From NCBI GenBank assembly GCA_002320935.1, contig DCLG01000083.1, positions 29,528 to 35,891 of the forward strand: DNA of 6,364 nucleotides, given 5' to 3'. The stretch comes from Pedobacter sp. UBA1654. GTDB taxonomy: Bacteria; Bacteroidota; Bacteroidia; Sphingobacteriales; Sphingobacteriaceae. Positions 1 through 5,974 of this stretch are shown here, piece after piece (positions within the stretch are counted from its first letter, which is position 1; every line of letters starts with the position of its first letter). A program made the position numbers and the translations under genes. Under the pieces are notes generated by a model. The model was given only the letters and a program-made list of their open reading frames with translations. It had not been told where the DNA came from and searched no databases.

Positions 1-447
1 ATCGAGCAGTACTTCTTCTTTCGCTTCAAGGCTTCCCTTTTTACGGCAATATTTGAAGTACTGCTTTCCATCATCTGTTCTGGTGTAATAGTAATAACCA
101 TTCTTTAAAGCCGGCACTGTCTCATCCTTTTCCTTAATGCGTCCTTTAAGTTCTTTAAAAAGCGCCTCCTGGAAGTCTTTGGTTCCACTCATCATCGTAT
201 CCAGATAGTTGTTTTCTGCGGTCAGGTAATCAACAACCTTATTGCTGTCGGCGCCCTTTTTGAAGTAATCAATCATCCAATAATAGTTGTCGATCACTGT
301 GTCGCCGTGTAGAGCTCTTGGCATCGGCTTCATTTCCGCCGATGGCGGAGTGGCTTCCGGCCATTTGTAATTATTCATGTCTTTTTTGTTGCTGTTACAG
401 GCTTCTGCTGCAATGAGCAACAAAAAGCCTATGATTTTCTTTTTCAT
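1..447 (-). CDS. S9A prolyl oligopeptidase family (oligopeptidase B / protease II-like), N-terminal part, probable lipoprotein
   Basis: This frame is open from ATG 447 to the window edge, giving 149 residues with no stop, so the gene is cut by the window and not necessarily broken. Residues 34-60 (PPSAEMKPMPRALHG, then D-x-YYW), the Y-L-T-A-E-N-x-Y stretch near 74-81 and the GYYYYTR...K-Q-Y-x-x-x-CRKKG segment at 117-138 follow the N-terminal pattern of protease II/oligopeptidase B, serine peptidases that cut short peptides, usually after basic residues. This part covers the leader and the start of the beta-propeller lid; the catalytic Ser-Asp-His domain lies beyond position 1. Residues 1-17 are a basic n-region, a hydrophobic core and Cys17, suggesting signal peptidase II processing and an envelope location. 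The lipobox AEA-C is atypical because Ala replaces Leu at -3. The gene starts 105 bases after ssb. Family call is confident; cleavage specificity is inferred. Confidence 0.85.
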   Translation of the reverse strand, partial: MKKKIIGFLLLIAAEACNSNKKDMNNYKWPEATPPSAEMKPMPRALHGDTVIDNYYWMIDYFKKGADSNKVVDYLTAENNYLDTMMSGTKDFQEALFKELKGRIKEKDETVPALKNGYYYYTRTDDGKQYFKYCRKKGSLEAKEEVLLD

Positions 448-521
448 TAAAGAAGAATTATGTCAATACCTAAGCTACTGAAATTCAAGCAAAATAGAAA
501 TCATTGAGCATACCCTGAGGA

Positions 522-538
522 GAAAACAATTTGTTTTC
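522..538. repeat. 8-bp palindrome between ssb and the peptidase gene
   Basis: GAAAACAA (522-529) is followed by one base and its exact reverse complement TTGTTTTC (531-538). A one-base centre is too tight for a good RNA hairpin, so a protein-binding dyad upstream of the peptidase gene is as likely as a weak terminator for ssb. It is A/T-rich, so chance is possible. The rest of the 105-base gap holds an imperfect -7-like element CTATTTTG (minus strand, 490-497) and nothing else I can name. Confidence 0.3.
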
Positions 539-552
539 ACACCGCCGCTGAT

Positions 553-885
553 CTACGTTGAAATGACCTCTATTGCATTGACAATGATTTCGGTACTAAA
601 GCGCTGTTCGCCCTTCTTATCGGTGTATAGCTGGTTGTTTAATTTTCCTTCGATGCTGATTTGCGTGCCCTTTGTTATGGCTGCCTCCAGCAGTTCAACT
701 TTCCTGTTCCAGAATACCAGGTTGAACCATTGTGTTTTATTTACAAATTCTCCACTGTTGTTTTTGTAAGCTTCATTTACGGCGAGGCTAATGCGACCCA
801 TTTTTTTGCTTCCTGCATAATTTACGATTACAGGGTCTGTACCTGTAAAACCTGATAAGCGTACACTGTTTTTTGCGTTGTCCAT
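553..885 (-). CDS. ssb: single-stranded DNA-binding protein, short form without acidic tail
   Basis: This is a 110-residue OB-fold protein of the bacterial SSB family, which coats single-stranded DNA during replication, repair and recombination. The fold is visible in order: N-x-V-x-L-x-G-x-x-G-x-D-P at 6-18, the SLAVNEAYKNNSGEFVNKTQWFN region at 33-55, the FW pair at 58-59, KGTQISIEGKL at 72-82, and Y-T-D-K-K-G...F-S-T-E-I at 87-100. Trp53, Trp59 and Tyr87 line up with DNA-stacking aromatics of E. coli SSB. The frame stays open upstream to a TTG at 1005, but those 40 residues are hydrophobic, unlike SSB, and begin inside a hairpin; ATG 885 puts the OB fold at the N-terminus. The protein ends right after the OB fold (EVIST) and lacks the flexible linker and acidic D-D-x-x-F tip that recruits partner proteins, so it may be an accessory copy. 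Confidence 0.88.
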   Translation of the reverse strand: MDNAKNSVRLSGFTGTDPVIVNYAGSKKMGRISLAVNEAYKNNSGEFVNKTQWFNLVFWNRKVELLEAAITKGTQISIEGKLNNQLYTDKKGEQRFSTEIIVNAIEVIST

Positions 886-935
886 GACTTTAAGATTTTG
901 GTTTAAGAAATATCGATTGTTGCTAAGCGACAGGA

Positions 936-943
936 CAAAGTTG
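936..943 (-). promoter_or_regulatory. weak candidate -7 element for ssb
   Basis: The minus strand reads CAACTTTG, one mismatch from the Bacteroidota -7 consensus TAnnTTTG. It lies about 50 bases upstream of the ssb ATG. I see no convincing -33 TTTG at the expected distance, so this is only a suggestion. Confidence 0.2.
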
Positions 944-982
944 AACAGCAGCTGGAAGTTTAGTCGTAATATAAACGGATAC

Positions 983-1020
983 ATACGTAAATAGCCGTTT
1001 AACAACGGCTATTTACGTAT
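983..1020. terminator. perfect 17-bp inverted repeat, possible terminator of the receptor gene
   Basis: ATACGTAAATAGCCGTT (983-999) and its exact reverse complement (1004-1020) are separated by only TAAC. The hairpin starts 20 bases past the stop codon of the TonB-dependent receptor, where a transcription terminator would sit. Neither strand has a T-tract after it, so a classical intrinsic terminator is not shown. It may instead stabilise the mRNA 3' end, or act as a binding site upstream of ssb. The structure is certain; its role is not. Confidence 0.55.
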
Positions 1021-1040
1021 AAGGACTTTGAAAAGCTTTC

Positions 1041-2924
1041 TTAAATTCTGGTTCTGAAGCCCAGTGTAAGCCATGTTCCCGGCATTGGAACGGCGCCGGT
1101 TTCAATATATTCTACGTCAAGCAAGTTTGCCGCATCCAGGTAAATCTGAGAACGGTTCAGCTTTGCGGCCAACCTTGCATCCAGTATCTGATAGCTCTTG
1201 TAATTGATCCTTTCATTAAACCTGGAAGTCAATGTTAGGGAAATCAGATTGAATGCTTCGGCATTTGCACTTACACTAAGTTGATTTCTCAAACTTTCCA
1301 GTGCGTACCTGGAAAAGGTAGCGTCTTCAATGGTGGTTTTAAAACTTGGGTCCAGATTCGTGTAAGAAGCACCCAATCTCAGACTATTTAACGTTGCGCT
1401 GCTTCCGAAATTCATCAGGTAATCTCCGCTTATGGTTAAGCCTTTTGTCCGCAGGTCGCTGAAGTTACGCGGTTGCCATGGATCAGTCTGTGCTGCCTTT
1501 ACCCAATCGATGAAATTGGTGATCTTCCGGTTGAAATAACTTGCATTAAAGGTGAACTTAGCATCCTGATACTTTAAACCAGCTTCCGCATATTGGGATT
1601 TCTCGGATAGCAGCTCTGCATTTCCGATGTTCGTTGGACCTCGGTAGTAAAGGTCGGTGTATGTCGGTAAACGCTGTCCGGTCCCCAGATTCGTGAACAC
1701 CTTCCAGTTGCCATAAAAGTTGTAGCCTGCATCAATACCCGGGAAAGCCTGCCATCCATAATCGGAATTGTAGTTCAGGTAAGTTCCGGCATTGATCAGC
1801 AGGCCTTTTGCCGGTTCAAATTTGTACTCTGCGAATACGCCGCTGTTGGTACGGTCACGTTTACCGAGGTTGCTGCTGTTGATGTTTTCTGTACGCAGCT
1901 CCAACCCTAAACCAAAGGTACCGATGCTGGTTTCTATGGTGTTATTTAACTCCAGGTCAAGCACACCAGTTTCATGGTGGTTGTGGAACCTGTCTGGCGT
2001 TTGTTTGATGTATAGGTAATCATCAATATTATATCGGTAACTGACCCTCGGTGCAATGGTCCAATTCGGAGTGATGCTGCGGGTGTAGGCCACGGAAGCC
2101 AGGGCCGTCTTTACGGTTTCTTCTGCTTCAATGTCTCCCGGCGCGGAATAAAAAGCATTGGCACCAAAGTTATTATGGATATAGCCGGCATTTACATCGA
2201 GCTGATCTTGTTCGGATAAGTTCAGTTGACCTTGATAATACAATTTATGGTTGTTAAACGCGGTATTGTATCGATAGCCATTACTGGCTTCTTGACTGGC
2301 AGAAAACATGTGACTGGATTTATCCAGTACCAGATCGCCGGTTACCCGTAGTCCGTAATTGGCGAAGGTGTCACCATTTGAAGCATCTTTTTTAAAACTG
2401 CTTCCGGTGAACACGTTGACTGCCGCGCCAGTTTTTTCGGGTGTACGGGTAATGATGTTGATGGCACCGTTAATGGCGTTCAGGCCATAGATCCTGGAAG
2501 CTGGGCCGCGAAGTACTTCAATATGTTCGATGTCGTCCATATTGATTGGTAAATTCATCATGTTGTGACCCGTTTGTGGATCAGAAACCTTCACCCCGTT
2601 TAACAATACCAGGGTCTGGTCAAAGGTTCCGCCATCCATGCTGATATCGGCCTGCGTACCTGCTGGTCCACGCTGACGTACATCCACGCCGGATACAAAA
2701 TTCAGGAGTTCTGCAACTGAGCGTACAGGAAGACTTTTGATTTTTTCCTTGTCGATGATCCAGATGTTACGGTTCTGACTGGAGAAGGGCAGTTTTAAGC
2801 GGTTTTCGCTAACGACGACTTCATTTAAATGATTCACGCTGTCTTTAACAGCCTGCTGCGCATTGGCGAACATTGTAGTGCCCGATATCAGGAATGCGGC
2901 GAAGGATAATTTCTTTAGATACAT
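1041..2924 (-). CDS. TonB-dependent outer-membrane receptor, BtuB-like
   Basis: This 627-residue protein is an outer-membrane beta-barrel transporter that takes up a scarce ligand using TonB/ExbBD energy. Residues 1-22 are a signal peptide ending FANA before QQ. A TonB-box-like LNEVVVSE follows at about 33-40. The plug domain (about 45-162) shows the typical segments LLNFVSGVDVRQRGPAGTQADIS, FDQTLVLLNGVKVSDPQTG, DDIEHIEVLRGPASRIYG and GAINIITR. The remainder is a beta-strand-rich barrel ending PGTWLTLGFRTRI. Length is close to E. coli BtuB (about 614), and the plug resembles receptors often annotated as vitamin B12 or siderophore transporters, but no cobalamin riboswitch or cobalamin gene is nearby, so the ligand is open. 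It lacks the N-terminal carboxypeptidase-like domain and the SusD partner of SusC glycan receptors. The frame can start one codon earlier at TTG 2927; ATG 2924 is preferred. The final residue is Ile rather than the usual aromatic. Confidence 0.92.
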   Translation of the reverse strand: MYLKKLSFAAFLISGTTMFANAQQAVKDSVNHLNEVVVSENRLKLPFSSQNRNIWIIDKEKIKSLPVRSVAELLNFVSGVDVRQRGPAGTQADISMDGGTFDQTLVLLNGVKVSDPQTGHNMMNLPINMDDIEHIEVLRGPASRIYGLNAINGAINIITRTPEKTGAAVNVFTGSSFKKDASNGDTFANYGLRVTGDLVLDKSSHMFSASQEASNGYRYNTAFNNHKLYYQGQLNLSEQDQLDVNAGYIHNNFGANAFYSAPGDIEAEETVKTALASVAYTRSITPNWTIAPRVSYRYNIDDYLYIKQTPDRFHNHHETGVLDLELNNTIETSIGTFGLGLELRTENINSSNLGKRDRTNSGVFAEYKFEPAKGLLINAGTYLNYNSDYGWQAFPGIDAGYNFYGNWKVFTNLGTGQRLPTYTDLYYRGPTNIGNAELLSEKSQYAEAGLKYQDAKFTFNASYFNRKITNFIDWVKAAQTDPWQPRNFSDLRTKGLTISGDYLMNFGSSATLNSLRLGASYTNLDPSFKTTIEDATFSRYALESLRNQLSVSANAEAFNLISLTLTSRFNERINYKSYQILDARLAAKLNRSQIYLDAANLLDVEYIETGAVPMPGTWLTLGFRTRI

Positions 2925-2926
2925 CA

Positions 2927-2948
2927 ATTTGCGATTGAGGCCGCAAAT
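2927..2948. repeat. 7-bp inverted repeat overlapping the receptor promoter
   Basis: ATTTGCG (2927-2933) and CGCAAAT (2942-2948) are exact reverse complements separated by eight bases. The repeat covers the -7 box and the expected transcription start of the receptor gene and ends two bases before its ATG. It could be a repressor operator or a small leader hairpin. Seven base pairs is short, so chance cannot be excluded. Confidence 0.35.
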
Positions 2949-2951
2949 ATA
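2944..2951 (-). promoter_or_regulatory. Bacteroidota -7 promoter element of the TonB-dependent receptor
   Basis: The minus strand reads TATATTTG, an exact match to TAnnTTTG, the -7 element used by the Bacteroidota primary sigma factor. It lies about 20 bases upstream of the ATG at 2924, implying a short leader of roughly 15 bases. No clear -33 TTTG is seen. The 133-base gap is too small, and has no conserved boxes I can see, for a cobalamin riboswitch. Confidence 0.5.
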
Positions 2952-2998
2952 GTTGCTTTTGCCACATCAGCACCATGAAAAAGAAAAGGACCTACCTT

Positions 2999-3018
2999 CT
3001 GAAAATCAATGATTTCAG
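2999..3018 (-). terminator. weak terminator-like hairpin after the 111-residue gene
   Basis: On the minus strand CTGAAA and TTTCAG can pair around a seven-base loop, with partial pairing outside, about 40 bases past the stop codon of the small gene. A T-rich run follows after about 10 bases (around 2977-2989). The stem is short and A/T-rich, so this is a weak candidate. Confidence 0.3.
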
Positions 3019-3057
3019 GAAACAGATCCTCTTTATTTCAATCGGGCTTGCGCCTAT

Positions 3058-3393
3058 TTAAGCGGAATACACGTAAAATCTGGTATCCCGAATTGGCTGT
3101 CCCTTGATGTTCAGGGTTTCAGCTTTATGATCTCTGACCGGTTTTACAACGAAAGGATCATCGCCATTTTTGAATGCTTCATAAGCCACATCGAGCTTAC
3201 TGATGTGCGTATCTGATGCAACTTTCCATTTCTTATCCTGATACATGAAATAAGCGAAGAAGCTTTTTGAGTTTCCTTTAAGTTTGTTATCCAGACGGAT
3301 TGCAGCGTGATTGGCAGTTTTAAATGGCTTTACTGCTTCCTCATAGAACGTAATAAAGTCCGGGTAAACAGGCTTGATATTATTTACAGACAT
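3058..3393 (-). CDS. unrecognised small protein, 111 residues
   Basis: I do not recognise this family. The frame runs from ATG 3393 to TAA with no competing start. The protein has no signal peptide or membrane segment and looks like a compact soluble cytoplasmic protein: a mixed first part (PDFITFYEEAVKPF, 11-24), a basic stretch with a strand-like FFAYFMYQDKKWKVA (45-59), a helix-like ISKLDVAYEAFKNG (64-77) and a polar C-terminus ending RFYVYSA. It contains no cysteine and no obvious metal or nucleotide motif. Lysine-rich composition and codon use look like those of its neighbours, and it sits in its own unit with an exact -7 promoter box 19 bases upstream inside a long dyad, which supports a real, regulated gene. 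It starts 50 bases after the GtaA-like gene, so read-through from there is possible. No function is assigned. Confidence 0.75.
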   Translation of the reverse strand: MSVNNIKPVYPDFITFYEEAVKPFKTANHAAIRLDNKLKGNSKSFFAYFMYQDKKWKVASDTHISKLDVAYEAFKNGDDPFVVKPVRDHKAETLNIKGQPIRDTRFYVYSA

Positions 3394-3395
3394 AT

Positions 3396-3433
3396 TCTTT
3401 TATTAAGACTACAAAAGTAGTCCTAATAAAAGA
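3396..3433. promoter_or_regulatory. 17-bp inverted repeat: operator-like dyad or terminator
   Basis: The arms 3396-3412 and 3417-3433 are reverse complements except for one position, with the loop AAAA on the plus strand. In minus-strand RNA the odd pair is a G-U wobble, so all 17 positions pair. The repeat lies between the stop codon of the GtaA-like gene and the ATG of the small gene, ending two bases before that ATG. The core GACTAC-TTTT-GTAGTC holds an exact -7 box. It may terminate the upstream gene (the trailing arm is T/A-rich but no strict T-tract follows), serve as an operator for the downstream gene, or both. Confidence 0.6.
3412..3419 (-). promoter_or_regulatory. Bacteroidota -7 promoter element of the 111-residue gene
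   Basis: The minus strand reads TACTTTTG, an exact TAnnTTTG match at the centre of the 3396-3433 dyad, 19 bases upstream of the ATG at 3393. About 20 bases further upstream only GTG is found where TTTG would be expected. Transcription from here would give a leader of some 10-15 bases and would not include the full hairpin in the mRNA. Confidence 0.5.
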
Positions 3434-3443
3434 TATATACACA

Positions 3444-5831
3444 TTATTTATTGTTCCACTGATCTGCAAGTAACTTGATGAAGTAGCCACCTACCACACT
3501 TCTGGCCTGAAATCCAACTTGTTTTCCATCAGTTGTTTCATGCCAGTCGCTCAATGGAACGCGGCTTGGGGTTTCTGTCGCGTACTTATATACCGGTTTA
3601 ACAAACTTCAGGAAGTCGGCACGATTGTCGGTCAGCGTCGCGGTCCAAAGAATCCAGTCTGATTTGGTGTAGGTCTTACGACTGTCCAAGGGCAATCCAT
3701 AGGTGTTCTGTTTGGTCAGGTAGTAAGCGATCTCTTTGGTATAAACCTGCTCCGGAAATAAGTTCAGCTTCAGCAGCTTGTCCCATACCAGATTATACTT
3801 CTGGCTCCAGGTATCTTTATTGTCGAAAACTAAAGCATAGTGATCACCACTGTTTGCAAGTTTCTCCCATTTATCCGCCATCTCCAGTGCTGCTGCCCTG
3901 TATTTTGCGGAAACGTCCTTCATGCCCAGCTGCTCAGCCATCTGCGCGTAGGCGCCCAATGCGACGATTGCTTTTACTGAAAGGTTGGTATTATGTGCCA
4001 GGTGACCTGCAAAATCATCTGTACACAATTGCTCTGCCGGGTCAAAGCCTTCATTCAGGAGGTAATTCCCCCAGGTGGTCAGCGTTTCCCAGTGTTTTTT
4101 CGCATAGCCGATATCACCATCAGCTTTAACAATTGCAGCAGTCATGATCAACATGTTCCCAGCTTCTTCCACCGGCATATCTTCGCCGTAGGTCTGTCCA
4201 TTTGCCAGGGGGTAGGTGCCAAGGTCATGTGCCGGAAAGGGTTTTTTCCACTTACCACTCTCGCTGTAGTAGAATATACCGTTCAGCATACCTTTAAGCA
4301 GTTCCGGATTGTAAACCAGGTACTGTGGTGCGGAAGGATAGGTTACATCCACAGTATTGATGGAACCGTTGGAAAAATTCTCTTTAGACATGAACAGCAG
4401 TTCACCGTCTGGCGACTTCACAATCTTGTGAGCGGAAATGCCCTGACGGTAAGCCAGCTTACAGAGTTCGCTATATTCCATGCCGCCCGCTTTAAGGGTT
4501 TTTGCTTCGAGGTCCTTATCAAAAGCGATGCTGCGTTTCATAATGTCGGGGAATTGTGTAGCGGCCAGTACAAGCTGATCAACAAAAGTGACTTTATCGC
4601 TGGTCTTCCAGATGGGTTTTAGATCTTGTTTAAAGAATTGGATAGGGTTAGAATCATCATACCCCACCATCACATATTTACTTTGCGGGTTATTGTTTAC
4701 TGTAGCAAATTCGAATTCTGTACTTAAGTTAAGCGATGGGCCTGATTTGATCAGCAGTTGGGTAGCTTTATAATCCTGAGGTACGGCAACATACAGGTAT
4801 CCCCAATCGATGCGGATATCGTCACCTTTCTTTTTCAGCACTGGCTGCTCTACAGTACCGGTTTTCAGGTACGATAGACCTTTCTCGTTTTTTTTCCAGG
4901 CAGTAACGGTTTGTCCGGGTGTATTAACAGCAAGGTCTGAAGATGCCACAAACTTTATTCTTACCTGGTGCGCTTTGCCATCATTTGATTTGACGGTGTA
5001 GTTGATGTAGCTGATCGGTCTTTCGGTAAGCTCAACATCGTTTAGCAATAATGGTGACAGAAAGCTCACGTTCAGATCCACATTACCGCAACGGAAATCG
5101 TAGATGGTGCGGGTTGCTTCAACCTGAACGTTTGTTTGCTCAGCAAGCGCCATGTCTTCAACCTGAACGGGTTCAGTAACCAGGTCTGCATCAATGTGGC
5201 GACCGCCGGCAGTATTCTTCACATGAATGGCCAGTTGGTTCTTACCTTGCTTTAGTACGCCCTGCGGGATCGGCACATAAACATATTCATGTACCCAGCC
5301 TTCCTTGCGTAAGATTTCCTTACCATTTAGGAGTACAACAATATTATCGTCATGATTGATCTTCAAGTAAACTTTCTGCGCAGGCAATGCGAGTACGTCG
5401 AAGGTTTTGCGGAGGAAAATCTCCTCACTTCTCCATTCTGTTTTGGCGAAGCTTTGATCATCACCAAACGGTGCGGCATCCTCTTTCCAGCTGGAATCAT
5501 CGTAACCTGCGTCCATCCAGTTGCCCACAGGTGCAGTTAAAGTGTACCTGAATTTCGGCACCTCGCCTTCCAGGCTTGACACTAAAGGCAGATAAGGTTT
5601 CACCTCTTGGCCAAGGAAACGGTAAAGCTTGCCGTCTACACTGATCGTGCCCTGCAAAGCATGTGTTTTGCCGGTCCAGTGCCGGGTTGGTGAACCATTA
5701 AGCTTGTCGCTGAAAGACCACACACTGAAATAAGTGTTATTGGTTAGAAGTGGGTAAGCCGGAGCTTCGTGCTGTGCCTGCGTTTGGAGAAACACGAGGA
5801 GGCAAAGCAACATTAGGAATGTTCTTTTCAC
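3444..5831 (-). CDS. secreted GtaA-family 'glutaminase' (DUF4964/DUF5127/DUF4965/DUF1793 type)
   Basis: This is a 795-residue exported protein with a signal peptide at 1-19 (basic KR, hydrophobic core, TQA before QH). The order looks like: a DUF4964-like N-terminus (about 20-80), an inserted galactose-binding-like jelly roll (about 95-220; YDDSSWKEDAAPFG, LLNGKEI, GKNQLAIHVKN), a GtaA N-terminal beta domain (about 235-430) and an alpha/alpha-hairpin domain (about 435-790). Hallmarks of the hairpin part are YGEDMPVEEAGNMLI (548-562), CTDDFAGHLAHNTNLSVKAI (603-622), YGLPLDSRKTYTKSDW (711-726) and RVPLSDWHETTDG (757-769). The family name comes from Aspergillus oryzae GtaA, a secreted enzyme hydrolysing glutamine; the hairpin fold also resembles glycoside hydrolases, so the real substrate is open. 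Domain names are recalled, not searched. The start is GTG 5831: an in-frame TAA lies two codons upstream, and the next ATG (codon 7) would lose the basic n-region. Probably periplasmic or secreted. Confidence 0.85.
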   Translation of the reverse strand: MKRTFLMLLCLLVFLQTQAQHEAPAYPLLTNNTYFSVWSFSDKLNGSPTRHWTGKTHALQGTISVDGKLYRFLGQEVKPYLPLVSSLEGEVPKFRYTLTAPVGNWMDAGYDDSSWKEDAAPFGDDQSFAKTEWRSEEIFLRKTFDVLALPAQKVYLKINHDDNIVVLLNGKEILRKEGWVHEYVYVPIPQGVLKQGKNQLAIHVKNTAGGRHIDADLVTEPVQVEDMALAEQTNVQVEATRTIYDFRCGNVDLNVSFLSPLLLNDVELTERPISYINYTVKSNDGKAHQVRIKFVASSDLAVNTPGQTVTAWKKNEKGLSYLKTGTVEQPVLKKKGDDIRIDWGYLYVAVPQDYKATQLLIKSGPSLNLSTEFEFATVNNNPQSKYVMVGYDDSNPIQFFKQDLKPIWKTSDKVTFVDQLVLAATQFPDIMKRSIAFDKDLEAKTLKAGGMEYSELCKLAYRQGISAHKIVKSPDGELLFMSKENFSNGSINTVDVTYPSAPQYLVYNPELLKGMLNGIFYYSESGKWKKPFPAHDLGTYPLANGQTYGEDMPVEEAGNMLIMTAAIVKADGDIGYAKKHWETLTTWGNYLLNEGFDPAEQLCTDDFAGHLAHNTNLSVKAIVALGAYAQMAEQLGMKDVSAKYRAAALEMADKWEKLANSGDHYALVFDNKDTWSQKYNLVWDKLLKLNLFPEQVYTKEIAYYLTKQNTYGLPLDSRKTYTKSDWILWTATLTDNRADFLKFVKPVYKYATETPSRVPLSDWHETTDGKQVGFQARSVVGGYFIKLLADQWNNK

Positions 5832-5855
5832 GGTTTAATTTGGTTTTTAGGGTAG

Positions 5856-5880
5856 TTAAACGTTTTAGTACTAATGTACT
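5856..5880. promoter_or_regulatory. candidate operator region upstream of the GtaA-like gene
   Basis: On the minus strand TAAAACGTTTAA (5867-5856) contains the perfect palindrome AAACGTTT with a central CG, the usual core of LacI-family operators. It abuts a second dyad, AGTAC-TAAT-GTACT (5867-5880). Both lie 25-50 bases upstream of the GTG start, in a 70-base stretch after the terminator. I found no TAnnTTTG box here; a TTG (minus strand, 5894-5892) followed by TAGTACTA at about 18 bases is the best, weak, promoter guess. Regulation by a LacI-type repressor is inference. Confidence 0.35.
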
Positions 5881-5900
5881 CATATCGTTTTCAATAGCCC

Positions 5901-5944
5901 AAAAAAAAATGTAACAGCATGATTACGGCTGTTACATTTTTTTT
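5901..5944 (-). terminator. intrinsic terminator of the YtxH gene, possibly bidirectional
   Basis: GTAACAGC (5911-5918) pairs exactly with GCTGTTAC (5928-5935) around a nine-base loop. The stem continues outward through T-A and then A-tract against T-tract for about eight more pairs. Read on the minus strand the hairpin ends in nine T residues, about 30 bases past the stop codon of the YtxH gene. The mirror-image A/T tracts mean it could also stop plus-strand transcription. This is the clearest terminator in the window. Confidence 0.85.
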
Positions 5945-5974
5945 GTGAAAGTATGTTGCAGAGCAAGCCCTGTA

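Noticed and set aside
886..1005. A 40-residue N-terminal extension of the SSB starting from TTG 1005
   Set aside because: The extension is hydrophobic, not SSB-like, starts inside a perfect hairpin at a TTG, and ATG 885 gives the normal OB-fold start.
1030..1040. AAAGCTTT palindrome just after the receptor stop codon
   Set aside because: Only eight bases, A/T-rich and without other context; expected by chance.
1041..2924. SusC-type glycan receptor of a polysaccharide utilisation locus
   Set aside because: It is much shorter than SusC proteins (about 1000 residues), lacks their N-terminal domain, and has no SusD gene next to it.
2925..3057. Cobalamin riboswitch upstream of the BtuB-like receptor
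   Set aside because: The gap is only 133 bases, shorter than such riboswitches usually need, and I see no B12-box-like conserved segment.
3993..4622. A 209-codon open frame on the plus strand
   Set aside because: It lies wholly inside the GtaA-like gene on the other strand; the encoded protein has no recognisable domain and the minus-strand gene carries clear family motifs.
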